Source: CAVVYJ01 sp963752495 (GTDB taxonomy: Bacteria; Pseudomonadota; Gammaproteobacteria; Burkholderiales; Methylophilaceae). From it: a DNA stretch of 64,000 bases. The notes beneath the pieces are model-generated. The model ran no database searches. It worked only from the letters and a program-made list of their open reading frames with translations, and was not told the origin of the DNA. Position 1 is the stretch's first letter. Each line of letters starts with the position of its first letter. The stretch spans positions 186,001-250,000 of the forward strand of contig CAVVYJ010000005.1 of assembly GCA_963752495.1 (NCBI GenBank), given 5' to 3'. Positions 20,105 through 30,228 of the stretch are shown here, in pieces. The translations under genes and the position numbers were made by a program.

Positions 20105-21504
20105 ATGCTAGCGCAAGAAAAACCAAACACTACATACAACACGCCAGACCTGAAACGTCGCGACAGTGCGCATTATATGCATCCTTTTACCGATACCAAA
20201 CAATTGGCTGAAACGGCGCGCGCATTATCACCCATGGCGAAGGCATCTATATTTGGGATTCTGACGGCAATAAAATCTTAGATGGCATGTCTGGGCTTTG
20301 GTGCGTAAATGTGGGATACGGCCGCCAGAGCATAGTGGATGCAGCTGCCAAGCAAATGACGGAGCTGCCCTACTACAATAGCTTTTTTAATACTACGGTT
20401 ATTCCTGCAATCGAGTTGGCAGAATTACTTACCGAAATTACACCGCCGCAATTCAATCATTTCTTTTTAGGTAACTCAGGCTCAGAAGGTAATGATACGA
20501 TTTTGCGCATGGTGCGCCGATACTGGGATATTAAAGGTGAACCACAGAAAAAAACGTTTATCGCCCGCAAGAATGCTTATCACGGCAGTACGGTAGCAGG
20601 CGCGTCGCTAGGTGGTATGGACTATATGCATGAGCAAGGCGATCTGCCGATTCCCGGTATTGCGCATATAGACCAACCTTATTACTTAGAGCATGGTCAC
20701 GGCATGACGCCGGAAGCATTTGGCAAAAAAGCAGCCGGCTGGCTGGAAGAAAAAATCTTAGAGCTTGGCGCCGACAAAGTAGCCGCCTTTATTGGCGAAC
20801 CTGTACAAGGTGCTGGCGGTGTAATTATTCCCCCACCTGGTTACTGGCAAGAAATTGAGCGCATTTGCAAAAAATACGATGTGCTACTTGTCGCAGACGA
20901 AGTGATTACGGGCTTTGGCCGATTAGGCACTTGGTTTGGTTGCCAATACTTCGGTTTTTCGCCTGATTTAATGACGTTCGCCAAAGGCGTAACATCGGGC
21001 TATGTTCCATTGGGCGGCGTCGCTGTAGGTGATCGTGTCGCTAAAGTGCTGATAGAAGAAGGCGGAGATTTTAACCATGGCTACACTTACTCTGGGCATC
21101 CAGTAGCGTGTGCAGTTGCGATTGAAAATATACATATATTACAGCGTGAGAAAATTGTTGAGCATGTCGCAAATGATGCGGCACCATACCTGAACAAACG
21201 CTTTCTTGAACTCATGGATCATCCATTGGTGGGCTTGGCAGAAACTTGTGGCCTTATGGCTGGCCTGGTACTCATGAAAGACAAATCCACACAAACCATG
21301 TTTGATGCTGAAGATGCTGTTGGCATGATTTGCAGGGGGCACTGCTTTGCTAACGGCGTAATTATGCGCGCTGTCGGCAACCGAATGATCATTGCGCCGC
21401 CACTTGTAATTACTCGTGATGAGATCGATAAAATGATAGAGTTAATACGAATATCTTTGGGCAAAACGCTAGTAGATGTACAAAGACTAGGGCTCATAAA
21501 ATAA
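20105..21504 (+). CDS. spuC: Putrescine:pyruvate aminotransferase (class III, SpuC type), one frameshift
   Basis: This PLP enzyme would transfer the amino group of putrescine to pyruvate, giving 4-aminobutyraldehyde and alanine. About 466 residues are reconstructed. The start ATG at 20105 follows TAAGGA. HPFTDTK near the N-terminus, GSEGNDTILRMVR, GEPVQGAGGVIIPP, VADEVITGFGRLG (PLP Asp) and FAKGVTSGYVPLGG (PLP Lys) match SpuC-like enzymes over the whole length. A missing G near 20214 (ACGGCGCG for ACGGGCGCG) breaks the frame. The partner aldehyde dehydrogenase would be patD at 45904, and Ald upstream could regenerate pyruvate. Confidence 0.88.
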
Positions 21505-21686
21505 TCTGTAAATTTTTTAGTAATGCAGGACTTTAATATTATAGCGATTGCGTTTTACATGATGTAAGATTACAAGCAAGAGAAGGTATATCACGCGGAT
21601 TTACAGGGGATATAAGGCAATGCGTGTGATAGCTAAATCGGAAAAATTTTGTATTCATCTCTCAACCATTAAGGAGTAACGAAATT

Positions 21687-22833
21687 ATGCATTTACCCTA
21701 TAAAAATGCCTTGCTAGGCTTGTTGATAGGAGTCGCAGGGCTTACTTTAGTCTCATGCGGCAACCAATCAGACAGCACTGCCAAAACCGCAGATGCTGAA
21801 GAAGAGAAGATTTTAAACATCTACAACTGGTCAGACTACATTGCGCCTGACACCATCGCCAATTTCGAAAAAGAAACAGGCATAAAAGTTCGTTATGACA
21901 TTTTTGACAGTAATGAAATCCTTCACGCCAAACTAATGGCGAAAAACACTGGTTATGACATCGTCGTACCAGGGTCTAGATTGGGCAAAATTGCAAATTG
22001 ATGGCGGCTTACTGCAAAAACTGGATAAAAGTAAACTTCCAAACTACAAAAATCTTGACGAAGGCATTCTAAAATTAATGGCCGAGGTGGATCCTGGCAA
22101 TCAATATCTGATTGACTGGATGTGGAGCTACAACACGGTTGGAATTAACGAAGATAAAGTTAAAGAAGCACTAGGTGACACACCTATGCCTGAAAATGAG
22201 TGGGATTTAATATTTAATCCAACCTACACAAACAAGCTTAAGTCTTGTGGTATTGCCTTCCTGGATACGCCATCTGATGTGTTTCATGCAGCATTACATT
22301 ACCTAGGCAAACCTGTATACAATGCTTCACCAGAAGACCAAAAAGCAGCGTACGACATGCTCATGAAGGTACGCCCAGACATCAAACGTTTTTCTTCTGG
22401 TGGCCAAATTGATGACCTAGCAGGTGGAAATATCTGCGTGGCTTACGGCTGGGCAGGTGACTTTAACTTGGCACGTAAACGTTCAATTGAAAACAAATCC
22501 GAACAAAAAATTGTGGCACTGTTTCCAAAAACAGGTGGCTTGATTTTCATGGACACCATGGCAATTCCTGCAGATGCTAAACATCCAGGCAATGCACACA
22601 AGTTCATGGATTACGTCATGCGCCCAGAAGTGGTTGCAGCAATCACTAACGAGGTCACTTACGCCAACCCAAACAAAGCCGCTACAGAGTTTGTTGACCC
22701 TGAAATCAGAGACAACAAAACAATCTATATCGGTGATGAAGGCATTGCAAAACTAGTGCCAGTAGGTGTGGATGACAGCAAAACAAAACGCAGCATGACG
22801 CGTTTATACACGCAGTTCAAAACAGGTACATAA
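21687..22833 (+). CDS. potF: Polyamine-binding lipoprotein of the PotFGHI transporter, one frameshift
   Basis: It is the extracytoplasmic solute-binding component for putrescine/spermidine uptake. The signal ends in the lipobox LVSC with Cys24, so the protein is probably lipid-anchored, unlike the soluble orphan copy at 9666. The mature part has YNWSDYIAPDT, a polyamine pocket segment SDWAKLQIDGG (restored) and the terminal KRSMTRLYTQFK. One extra base near 21980 shifts the frame (SDWAK reads as SRLGK). Restored length is about 381 residues. AAGGAG lies upstream. It leads the potFGHI group and is followed by a strong hairpin that may hold its expression above that of the other components. Confidence 0.88.
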
Positions 22834-22878
22834 CTAAATTAGCACATGCCTTGCCAAGCAGGGCATGTGCTTTAGTTA
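22831..22878 (+). repeat. Strong intercistronic hairpin between potF and potG
   Basis: TAACTAAA-TT-AGCACATGCC (22831-22850) pairs with GGCATGTGCT-TTAGTTA (22862-22878), giving roughly 18 base pairs with a two-base bulge. No U-tract follows, so it is more likely an RNA-stability or attenuation element than a full terminator. It lies exactly at the potF stop codon. Confidence 0.6.
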
Positions 22879-22942
22879 GCTTCAATCTCAAATTAATTGT
22901 TAACCGTTATTTTGCTTTAACTTAACTTGCACAGGGGTCATT

Positions 22943-24073
22943 ATGGCGACAGCACCAAAACCTAATGTAGAAAAAAACGCGTCAGAGAAAGAAGTGCTGC
23001 TCAAAATTGACGGATTAACTAAAGTATATGATGGTGCCGTAAAGGCCGTAGATGACGTTTCACTCAATGTTTATAAGGGTGAAATCTTCGGATTGCTGGG
23101 TGGCTCAGGTTGCGGAAAATCAACCTTATTGCGCATGCTTGCAGGATTCGAAACGCCTACAAAAGGTAAAATTTTCTTAGAAAATCAAGACATTACCAAC
23201 ATCCCCGCTTACCAACGTCCGATTAATATGATGTTTCAATCGTACGCACTATTTCCTCATTTAACTGTTTGGGAAAATATTGCATTTGGCCTGAAGCGTG
23301 ACCATATGCCGAAAGATGAAATTGCTGCACGCGTTGAAGCCATGCTCAAATTGGCACAGCTCACAAAATATGCTGAACGTAAACCACATCAGCTTTCTGG
23401 AGGCCAGCAACAGCGAGTCGCATTGGCACGTAGCCTTGCAAAGCGTCCAAAATTATTATTGCTAGATGAACCGTTGGGTGCGTTAGATAAAAAATTACGT
23501 GAAACAACACAGTTAGAACTGGTGAATATTATTGAAGATGTAGGCGTAACCTGTGTGCTCGTAACTCACGATCAGGAAGAAGCCATGACGATGGCGTCGA
23601 GAATCGCTGTCATGGCAGAAGGATACTTCTTACAAGTAGGCGAGCCAGATACTGTGTATGAGATTCCCAATAGCCGTCAGGTAGCGGACTTTATTGGCAA
23701 CGTGAATATGTTTGAGGGTATTGTCGAGGTAGATGAACCTGACCATGTGGTTGTGCGCTGTCCAGAGTGTGTTCATTATGTGGGCCACGGCTTCAGCGGA
23801 AACAAGGGCATGTCTGTAGGTGTCGCGCTACGTCCCGAAAAAATTACGCTCTCGAAAACTAAGCCTAAAGGCGAGCACAACTGGTGCGAGGGTGTAGTTA
23901 CTGAAATCGTTTACTTCGGCGATCACACTACATATCACATAAAGCTAGATAGCGGCCGAGTGATAAAAGCCCAAGAGATCAACAATACCCGCGATTTAAG
24001 CTGCGGGCTCACTTGGGGTGATCACGCATACATGCACTGGAGTGACTTGGCGATGGTAATTTTAACCCACTAA
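22943..24073 (+). CDS. potG: Polyamine ABC transporter ATPase
   Basis: The cytoplasmic ATPase energises PotFGHI uptake. The 376 residues show Walker A GGSGCGKST (53-61), Q-loop QSYALFPHLTVWEN, signature LSGGQQQR (about 150), Walker B LLLLDEPLGALD and the H-loop LVTHDQEEAM. A C-terminal TOBE-type domain (about 290-370) is typical of PotG/PotA. The N-terminal 15 residues are extra and disordered-looking. potH follows after ten bases. The neighbours (PotF lipoprotein, two PotH/I permeases) support the PotG rather than the PotA naming. Confidence 0.93.
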   Translation: MATAPKPNVEKNASEKEVLLKIDGLTKVYDGAVKAVDDVSLNVYKGEIFGLLGGSGCGKSTLLRMLAGFETPTKGKIFLENQDITNIPAYQRPINMMFQSYALFPHLTVWENIAFGLKRDHMPKDEIAARVEAMLKLAQLTKYAERKPHQLSGGQQQRVALARSLAKRPKLLLLDEPLGALDKKLRETTQLELVNIIEDVGVTCVLVTHDQEEAMTMASRIAVMAEGYFLQVGEPDTVYEIPNSRQVADFIGNVNMFEGIVEVDEPDHVVVRCPECVHYVGHGFSGNKGMSVGVALRPEKITLSKTKPKGEHNWCEGVVTEIVYFGDHTTYHIKLDSGRVIKAQEINNTRDLSCGLTWGDHAYMHWSDLAMVILTH

Positions 24074-24083
24074 GGATGCTGCG

Positions 24084-24989
24084 ATGAACAAACTCTCACA
24101 ACACCTACGTGGATTATTCAGTGGCAACAAACTTGTCATTGGTGTTCCCTACGCATGGTTCGCATTACTGGTCGCCATTCCGATTCTGATTGTGCTGAAA
24201 ATCAGCCTGTCTGAAATGGAAATGACCAGCGTTTCGAATATGATCGACTGGAGTCATGGCTGGCCTACACTCAAGCTTAATTTCGCCAGCTACCAATTTA
24301 TCGCAAGCGATACACTTTATATCAAAACCTATTTATCTTCGCTTAAATACGCCATCATCACGACGATTCTTTGCTTGGCTATTGGTTATCCGTTTGCCTA
24401 TTATATGGCACGCTCGCCCAAGCATTTGCAACCCATGTTGCTGATGCTAATTATGTTGCCTTTCTGGACATCTTTTCTACTTCGTATCTATGCATGGAAA
24501 ACACTGCTAGTGAGCAATGGCGTGATTAACAACATACTCATGAGTCTAGGTATTATTGACGCGCCGCTAGCCATGATGAACAACTCATTCTCGCTCCTTA
24601 TTGGTATGGTGTACTCCTACCTACCGTTTATGATTTTGCCTTTATATGCCAATTTATCTAAACTCGATATTCGTTATCTGGAGGCGGCGGCAGACCTTGG
24701 CACTAGTCCATTTAAAGCATTTTGGTTAATTACTGTACCACTCTCCAAAGCAGGTATTATCGCTGGCTCTATGCTGGTATTCATTCCTGCGGTCGGTGAG
24801 TTTGTAATTCCTGAACTGTTAGGCGGACCAAGCACTTTAATGATTGGTCGCGTGCTGTGGGATGAGTTCTTCAGTAATAACGACTGGCCAATGGCTGCTG
24901 CCGTTGCGGTGGTGATGATACTACTGATATTGGTGCCGATGGCGCTGCTCAATAAAGCAGAGGCTGAGCAAGCAGGAGGTAAAAAATGA
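24084..24989 (+). CDS. potH: Polyamine ABC transporter permease
   Basis: The 301-residue inner-membrane permease has about six transmembrane segments and the EAA loop (EAAADLGTSPFKAFWLITVPLS, here about residues 200-220) that docks with the ATPase. A leading amphipathic region precedes helix one. It overlaps potI by four bases (ATGA), so the two are translationally coupled. With potF, potG and potI it forms a complete transporter. Confidence 0.93.
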   Translation: MNKLSQHLRGLFSGNKLVIGVPYAWFALLVAIPILIVLKISLSEMEMTSVSNMIDWSHGWPTLKLNFASYQFIASDTLYIKTYLSSLKYAIITTILCLAIGYPFAYYMARSPKHLQPMLLMLIMLPFWTSFLLRIYAWKTLLVSNGVINNILMSLGIIDAPLAMMNNSFSLLIGMVYSYLPFMILPLYANLSKLDIRYLEAAADLGTSPFKAFWLITVPLSKAGIIAGSMLVFIPAVGEFVIPELLGGPSTLMIGRVLWDEFFSNNDWPMAAAVAVVMILLILVPMALLNKAEAEQAGGKK

Positions 24990-25831
24990 GTCAAGCATCA
25001 AACAAACTCTTTGCAAAAGGCTGGATGATTGCGGTCTATGTGTTCCTATATTTACCCATCATCACGCTGATTGTATTTTCCTTCAACGATTCAAAACTAG
25101 TGACCGTATGGTCACATGCCAGCATGCGCTGGTACAGCGCATTAATGCATGACAGCGATTTAATCTCTGCAGTGTTTTTATCATTAAAAATTGCTTTCCT
25201 ATCTGCGCTTATGTCAGTATTTTTTGGAACATTCACTGCATTTGCGTTGCATCGTTACAGCCACTTCCGAGGCCGCACATTGCTCTCATCTATGGCAAGT
25301 ACGCCCTTGGTCATGCCAGACGTCATTGTTGGCTTGTCTTTGCTTTTAATGCTGGTCTCTATCCAGCACTGGCTGGGCTTTCCAGAACGTGGTTTATTCA
25401 CCATCCTACTAGGCCATGCCTTGCTGGGCACAGCATATGCTGCCGTTGTTGTCAGTTCACGTTTACGAGAAATGGACGGCAGGCTTGATGAGGCCGCGAT
25501 GGATTTAGGTTGCAAACCGCTGCAGGTATTTACTCTTGTTACCTTTCCATTGTTGTTGCCTGCTCTTGTATCAGCATTTCTACTCACATTTACACTCTCG
25601 TTTGATGATGTGGTGCTTTCTTCATTCCTGTCAGGGCCAGGCTACTCTACCATGCCAATGGTGATTTTCTCGCGTGCAAGATTAGGGCTAAACCCTACGA
25701 TTAACGCAGTAGCGACTGTCACTATTGTTGTAGTCACTATCGCAGTCGTGGCTTCGAGTTTTTATCAGTCGCACCAAGAGCGTAAACGCAAGCGTGAAGT
25801 TGCGCTGGCTTACAGCGATAAAAACGTTTAG
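24986..25831 (+). CDS. potI: Polyamine ABC transporter permease
   Basis: The 281-residue second permease pairs with PotH in the membrane. About six hydrophobic helices are visible, and the EAA motif region (EAAMDLGCKPLQVF, about residues 170-183) is conserved. The C-terminus is short and basic (HQERKRKREV). It is the last transporter gene, and the following 70 bases hold an inverted repeat before puuC. Confidence 0.93.
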   Translation: MSQASNKLFAKGWMIAVYVFLYLPIITLIVFSFNDSKLVTVWSHASMRWYSALMHDSDLISAVFLSLKIAFLSALMSVFFGTFTAFALHRYSHFRGRTLLSSMASTPLVMPDVIVGLSLLLMLVSIQHWLGFPERGLFTILLGHALLGTAYAAVVVSSRLREMDGRLDEAAMDLGCKPLQVFTLVTFPLLLPALVSAFLLTFTLSFDDVVLSSFLSGPGYSTMPMVIFSRARLGLNPTINAVATVTIVVVTIAVVASSFYQSHQERKRKREVALAYSDKNV

Positions 25832-25842
25832 GTAAATTTAAA

Positions 25843-25893
25843 GGCCACTATGTAATTTAAAGCAATCATCAAGATGCTTAATTAAAAGTGGCC
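25843..25893. repeat. Inverted repeat upstream of puuC
   Basis: GGCCACT (25843-25849) and AGTGGCC (25887-25893) form a perfect 7-bp inverted repeat with a 37-base spacer. The right arm lies just before the puuC ribosome site, and its AAAAGTGG resembles the MocR half-site core seen at 16745. An operator is possible. No promoter elements are clear. Confidence 0.35.
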
Positions 25894-25902
25894 ATAGGTA
25901 AA

Positions 25903-27393
25903 ATGATGAGCAACACCCCAAACTGGAAGAAATTAAGCAGCGAACTCAAACTTGATGGTCGCGCATTCATTAATGGCAAGCGCGTTGCAGCAGCTAGCGG
26001 CGCCTTGTTCGATTGTATTTCTCCCATTGATGGCAAAAAAATCGCTGAAATCACGCGCGGCGACTTGGCAGACATTAATGATGCCGTAGCAAGCGCTCGC
26101 GCGGCATTTAATGATGGTCGATGGGCAAACAAAACACCACGCGAGCGCAAGCTCATTATGGTGCGCTTCAGCGAGTTATTAAAAGAAAATGCTGAAACAC
26201 TCGCGCTGATGGAAACGCTCGACATGGGCAAACCTGTCAACTACAGCCTTAATGTCGATGTCAACTCTGCAGCGAACTCTCTGCGTTGGTTTGGTGAGGC
26301 GATTGATAAAATATATGACGAAATCGCCCCGACTCCTCACTCTTCAATTGCACTCATCACGCGCGAACCTATCGGCGTAGTTGGCGCAATCGTGCCATGG
26401 AACTACCCCATGCTGATGGCATGCTGGAAACTGGCTCCTGCACTGGCAGCTGGCAATAGTGTTGTGCTTAAACCATCTGAAAAATCGCCACTTACTGCAT
26501 TGAAGCTTGCTGAGCTAGCAATGGAGGCAGGGATCCCTGCTGGCGTTTTGAATGTTGTCCCAGGTTTTGGGCAAGAAGCTGGTAGCGCTCTGGCTCTGCA
26601 CATGGATGTTGATTGCATTGCATTCACCGGCTCTACCCCCATTGGCAAGATGATTATGCAATATGCAGGCCAATCTAACCTCAAACGCGCATGGACAGAG
26701 CTTGGTGGGAAATCACCTTTCTTGGTGCTTGCAGATGCCAATATAGATGCGGCGGCAGAAGCCTGTATTGGCTCTATTTTCTTTAATCAGGGCGAAAGCT
26801 GTAACGCGCCTTCACGCTTAATTATCGACAAAAAAATACAGAAGCAGTTTTTGGATAAAGCCTTAAGTCTCATTCCAAACTACCAGCCCGCCGACCCACT
26901 CAACGATAATACCGTGATGGGCGCACTGGTCGATGAAACCCAACTTAAAACTGTGATGCGCTATATTGATGCCGGTTTGAAAGAAGGTGCCAATTGCATC
27001 ACTGGTGGCAATCGCGTCATGGAACAAACAGGCGGTTATTACGTTGCGCCGACCATATTTACAGATGTAAAAAGTGACATGAAAATCGCTCGCGAAGAGA
27101 TTTTTGGCCCCGTACTTTCGGTGCTCACTTTTGACAAGCCTGAAGATGCCATTCACATGGCCAACGACACCCCTTATGGCTTGGCTGCATCAGTATGGTC
27201 ACGTGACATTAGTCGCGCACACTTGACGGCGCGAGCCCTGCGGGCGGGTACGATACATGTCAATTGCTACGATGAGGATGACATTACCGTACCATTTGGC
27301 GGTTATAAGCAGTCGGGCAATGGCCGTGATAAATCGCTGCATGCATTCGATAAATACACAGAATTAAAAACCACGTGGATAAAACTTAGCTAA
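25903..27393 (+). CDS. puuC: Gamma-glutamyl-gamma-aminobutyraldehyde dehydrogenase
   Basis: This NAD(P) aldehyde dehydrogenase would oxidise gamma-glutamyl-aminobutyraldehyde to gamma-glutamyl-GABA. The ATG at 25903 with AGG five bases upstream is preferred over an in-frame GTG at 25888, giving 496 residues. PWNYPMLM (cofactor region), AFTGSTPIGK, the glutamate in WTELGGKSP and the catalytic Cys in NQGESCNAPSR are all present. The C-terminal VPFGGYKQSGNGRDKSLHA block is diagnostic of PuuC-like enzymes. The order puuC-puuB next to potFGHI and near puuD and puuA supports the role. The frame is intact. Confidence 0.88.
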   Translation: MMSNTPNWKKLSSELKLDGRAFINGKRVAAASGALFDCISPIDGKKIAEITRGDLADINDAVASARAAFNDGRWANKTPRERKLIMVRFSELLKENAETLALMETLDMGKPVNYSLNVDVNSAANSLRWFGEAIDKIYDEIAPTPHSSIALITREPIGVVGAIVPWNYPMLMACWKLAPALAAGNSVVLKPSEKSPLTALKLAELAMEAGIPAGVLNVVPGFGQEAGSALALHMDVDCIAFTGSTPIGKMIMQYAGQSNLKRAWTELGGKSPFLVLADANIDAAAEACIGSIFFNQGESCNAPSRLIIDKKIQKQFLDKALSLIPNYQPADPLNDNTVMGALVDETQLKTVMRYIDAGLKEGANCITGGNRVMEQTGGYYVAPTIFTDVKSDMKIAREEIFGPVLSVLTFDKPEDAIHMANDTPYGLAASVWSRDISRAHLTARALRAGTIHVNCYDEDDITVPFGGYKQSGNGRDKSLHAFDKYTELKTTWIKLS

Positions 27394-27411
27394 CTGAATT
27401 GAAATCTATCC

Positions 27412-28741
27412 ATGACAAATTTAGCACCAAGCTATTACGAAGCCTCACTTGCACAGCCGCGAGTTAACTACCCTGCACTGAGCGGCGAAGTCACTTGCGA
27501 CGTGTGTGTCGTCGGCGGCGGTTTTATGGGTTTACATACAGCACTCAATCTACAAGAGCGTGGACTTAAGGTGGTTTTATTAGAAGCACAGCGTATCGGA
27601 TTTGGCGCTTCTGGGCGCAATGGCGGTCATGTGATTCCAGAGTTTGGTGGCAGTCAAAGCAGCTTTGAAAAACATCTGGACATGGAAAGTGCACGTAAAA
27701 TCTGGCAGATTTCACACGGTGCGGCAGACAGCTTGCGTGAACGCATCACTAAATATGACATTGCTTGCGATTATCAATCTGGCCACATCGAGGCCGCAAT
27801 TTCTGCAAAGCATGAAGCTGCGCTTAAAGATTGGCAGGCGCATATCACAAAAAATTATGGCTATAAAAACCAATGGATTAGCCTTGCAGAAATGCCAACG
27901 TATGTGGGAACAAAACGTTATATTGCCGGTGTGTTAGATAAAAATGGTGGGCATTTACATCCATTAAAACTGGCGCTGGGCTTGGCAAAAGCACTAACAA
28001 ATGGTGGTGCCGATATATATGAACATAGCCCAGCAAGCGCATGGATATTGGATGCTGGCGGAGTGCGCGTAAACACTGAAAATGGCACAATTAAATGCAA
28101 AAACTTAGTGTTAGGCTGTAATGTATTTATGGAGGGCGTACCAACCCCGTCCGCACAAAAACTCGCCAAGCGTATTTTGCCAGTGGGTTCATGGGTTATC
28201 GCAACCGAGCAACTCAGCGAAACTCTTGCCAAAGAGATTTTGCCCAGCAATGCCGCGGTGGTCGATATGCGATTTATTTTGGATTATTTCAGACTTTCAG
28301 CCGACAGGCGCATGGTATTTGGCGGCGGCTGCAGTTATTTAGGCAAAGAAGCCCCTGCCAATTTAAAAACCATTATGAGAGATAAGATGTTGAAAGTATT
28401 CCCTCAATTGGAATCCACGAAAATCGATTTCGGCTGGGGCGGCTTGATTGATATTTCGATGAACCGCATGCCCGATTTCGGTATATGCCGAAATCCAAAA
28501 CAACAAATCTGGATATGCAGATGATAGTAAGCGTGTACTTTACGCACAAGGTTTCTCCGGCTCTGGCGTGGTGGCAACTAATGCTGCGGCGCGTGTGATT
28601 GCCGATGCGATTACTGGAGATACCAGTAATTTAACCATGTTTCAACACATCCAGCATACGCCTTTTCCAGGCGGCAAGCTGCTACGCGCGCCAGTGACAG
28701 CGGCAGGCATGTTGTATCACCGTATGCTGGATATGCTTTAG
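27412..28741 (+). CDS. puuB: Gamma-glutamylputrescine oxidase (FAD-dependent), one frameshift
   Basis: It would oxidise gamma-glutamylputrescine to the aldehyde, releasing ammonia and peroxide. A Rossmann FAD-binding motif VCVVGGGFMGLHTALNL (about residues 32-48) opens the DAO-type fold. GFGASGRNGGHV follows, and the C-terminal YAQGFSGSGVVATNAAARVIA and FPGGKLLRAP blocks match PuuB. The frame breaks near 28484 within MNRMPDFG, where two missing bases (or one extra) would restore continuity to the stop at 28739-28741. Restored length is about 443 residues. It begins 18 bases after puuC and ends 10 bases before gabD. Confidence 0.86.
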
Positions 28742-28751
28742 GAAAATATAA

Positions 28752-30212
28752 ATGAGTACACTCAATTTAAAAGATAACGCCCTCTTCCGCCAACAATGTT
28801 TTATAGACGGGGCTTGGCTAAACGCTGATAGCAAAAATACCCTTGATGTGACCAACCCGGCCACCAGTGAGGTAATTGGCACCGTTCCCAAAATGGGTGT
28901 GCAAGAAACACGGCGTGCGATTGAAGCAGCTAACATTGCGCAGCCACTTTGGCGAAGTAAAACTGCGGGTGAGCGCGCAAGGATTTTGCGCCGCTGGTTT
29001 GATTTGATTCTGGCAAATCAAGAAGACCTCGCTGTTTTAATGACAAGTGAGCAAGGCAAACCTTTAACCGAATCACGAGGCGAAATCGCTTATGCAGCTT
29101 CGTTTATTGAATGGTTTGCCGAGGAAGGCAAACGTGTGTATGGCGACACGATTCCCGCTCCACGTGCCGATGCAAGAGTGGTGGTGGTGAAAGAGCCAAT
29201 AGGCGTGTGTGTGGCCATTACGCCATGGAACTTTCCCGCAGCAATGATTACGCGCAAGGCAGGCGCGGCATTGGCTGCAGGCTGCACGATGGTGATTAAG
29301 CCCGCCTCGCAAACACCATTTTCTGCACTCGCTCTGGTTGAATTAGCTAATCGCGCTGGCGTGCCCGCAGGCGTACTTTCGATTGTAACTGGAAGCGCCA
29401 AAGAGATTGGCAGTGAGATGACTGGAAATCCTTTGGTACGCAAACTCAGTTTTACCGGCTCAACCGAAATCGGTATTCAACTCTTAAAAGAGTGTGCGCC
29501 AACTGTGAAAAAAACTTCGATGGAGCTCGGAGGTAATGCACCGTTTATCGTATTTGACGATGCCGATTTAGATGCCGCAGTAGCTGGTGCAATGTTCTCC
29601 AAGTTCCGCAATGCTGGCCAGACATGTGTTTGCGCAAACCGCATGCTGGTACAAGATGGCATTTACGATGCGTTTTCAAAAAAACTTGCCGAAGCTGTTG
29701 CCAAGCTTAAGGTAGGAAATGGTCTGGAGGATGGCGTCACGCAAGGGCCGATGATTGATGACAAAGCTGTAGCCAAAGTAGAAGAGTTGATTTCTGACGC
29801 TAAAACCAAAGGTGCAACCATTGCTCTGGGAGGCAATAAACACGAGCTTGGTGGAAGCTTCTTTGCCCCAACAGTTTTGACCAATGTAACAAAAGACATG
29901 CTGGTCGCCAAGGAAGAAATTTTTGGACCAGTTGCGCCTCTCTTCCGCTTTAAAACAGAGGCAGATGCCATCCATATGGCAAACGATACGGAGTTTGGTC
30001 TAGCTGCTTACTTTTTCTCAAAAGATATCAGCCGCGTGTGGCGTGTGGCAGAAGGTTTGGAATACGGTATGGTTGGCATTAATACAGGCGCGATTTCCAA
30101 CGAAATGTCTCCTTTTGGCGGAATGAAATCATCTGGTTTAGGGCGCGAAGGCTCTAAATATGGCATTGAAGACTACTTAGAAATTAAATACTTATGCATG
30201 GGAATCTCTTAA
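28752..30212 (+). CDS. gabD: Succinate-semialdehyde dehydrogenase
   Basis: It would oxidise succinate semialdehyde to succinate, the last step of GABA breakdown. The 486 residues are the usual GabD length. TPWNFPAAMITRK, FTGSTEIG, MELGGNAPFIVFDDADLD (catalytic Glu) and NAGQTCVCANR (catalytic Cys, with a second Cys two residues on, as in E. coli GabD) are present. The substrate-typical end SPFGGMKSSGLGREGSKYGIEDYLE is present too. gabT follows after 16 bases, the expected pair. Glutarate-semialdehyde activity is an alternative, as GabD and DavD are close. Confidence 0.93.
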   Translation: MSTLNLKDNALFRQQCFIDGAWLNADSKNTLDVTNPATSEVIGTVPKMGVQETRRAIEAANIAQPLWRSKTAGERARILRRWFDLILANQEDLAVLMTSEQGKPLTESRGEIAYAASFIEWFAEEGKRVYGDTIPAPRADARVVVVKEPIGVCVAITPWNFPAAMITRKAGAALAAGCTMVIKPASQTPFSALALVELANRAGVPAGVLSIVTGSAKEIGSEMTGNPLVRKLSFTGSTEIGIQLLKECAPTVKKTSMELGGNAPFIVFDDADLDAAVAGAMFSKFRNAGQTCVCANRMLVQDGIYDAFSKKLAEAVAKLKVGNGLEDGVTQGPMIDDKAVAKVEELISDAKTKGATIALGGNKHELGGSFFAPTVLTNVTKDMLVAKEEIFGPVAPLFRFKTEADAIHMANDTEFGLAAYFFSKDISRVWRVAEGLEYGMVGINTGAISNEMSPFGGMKSSGLGREGSKYGIEDYLEIKYLCMGIS

Positions 30213-30228
30213 CGAGCGAGAAAATATC

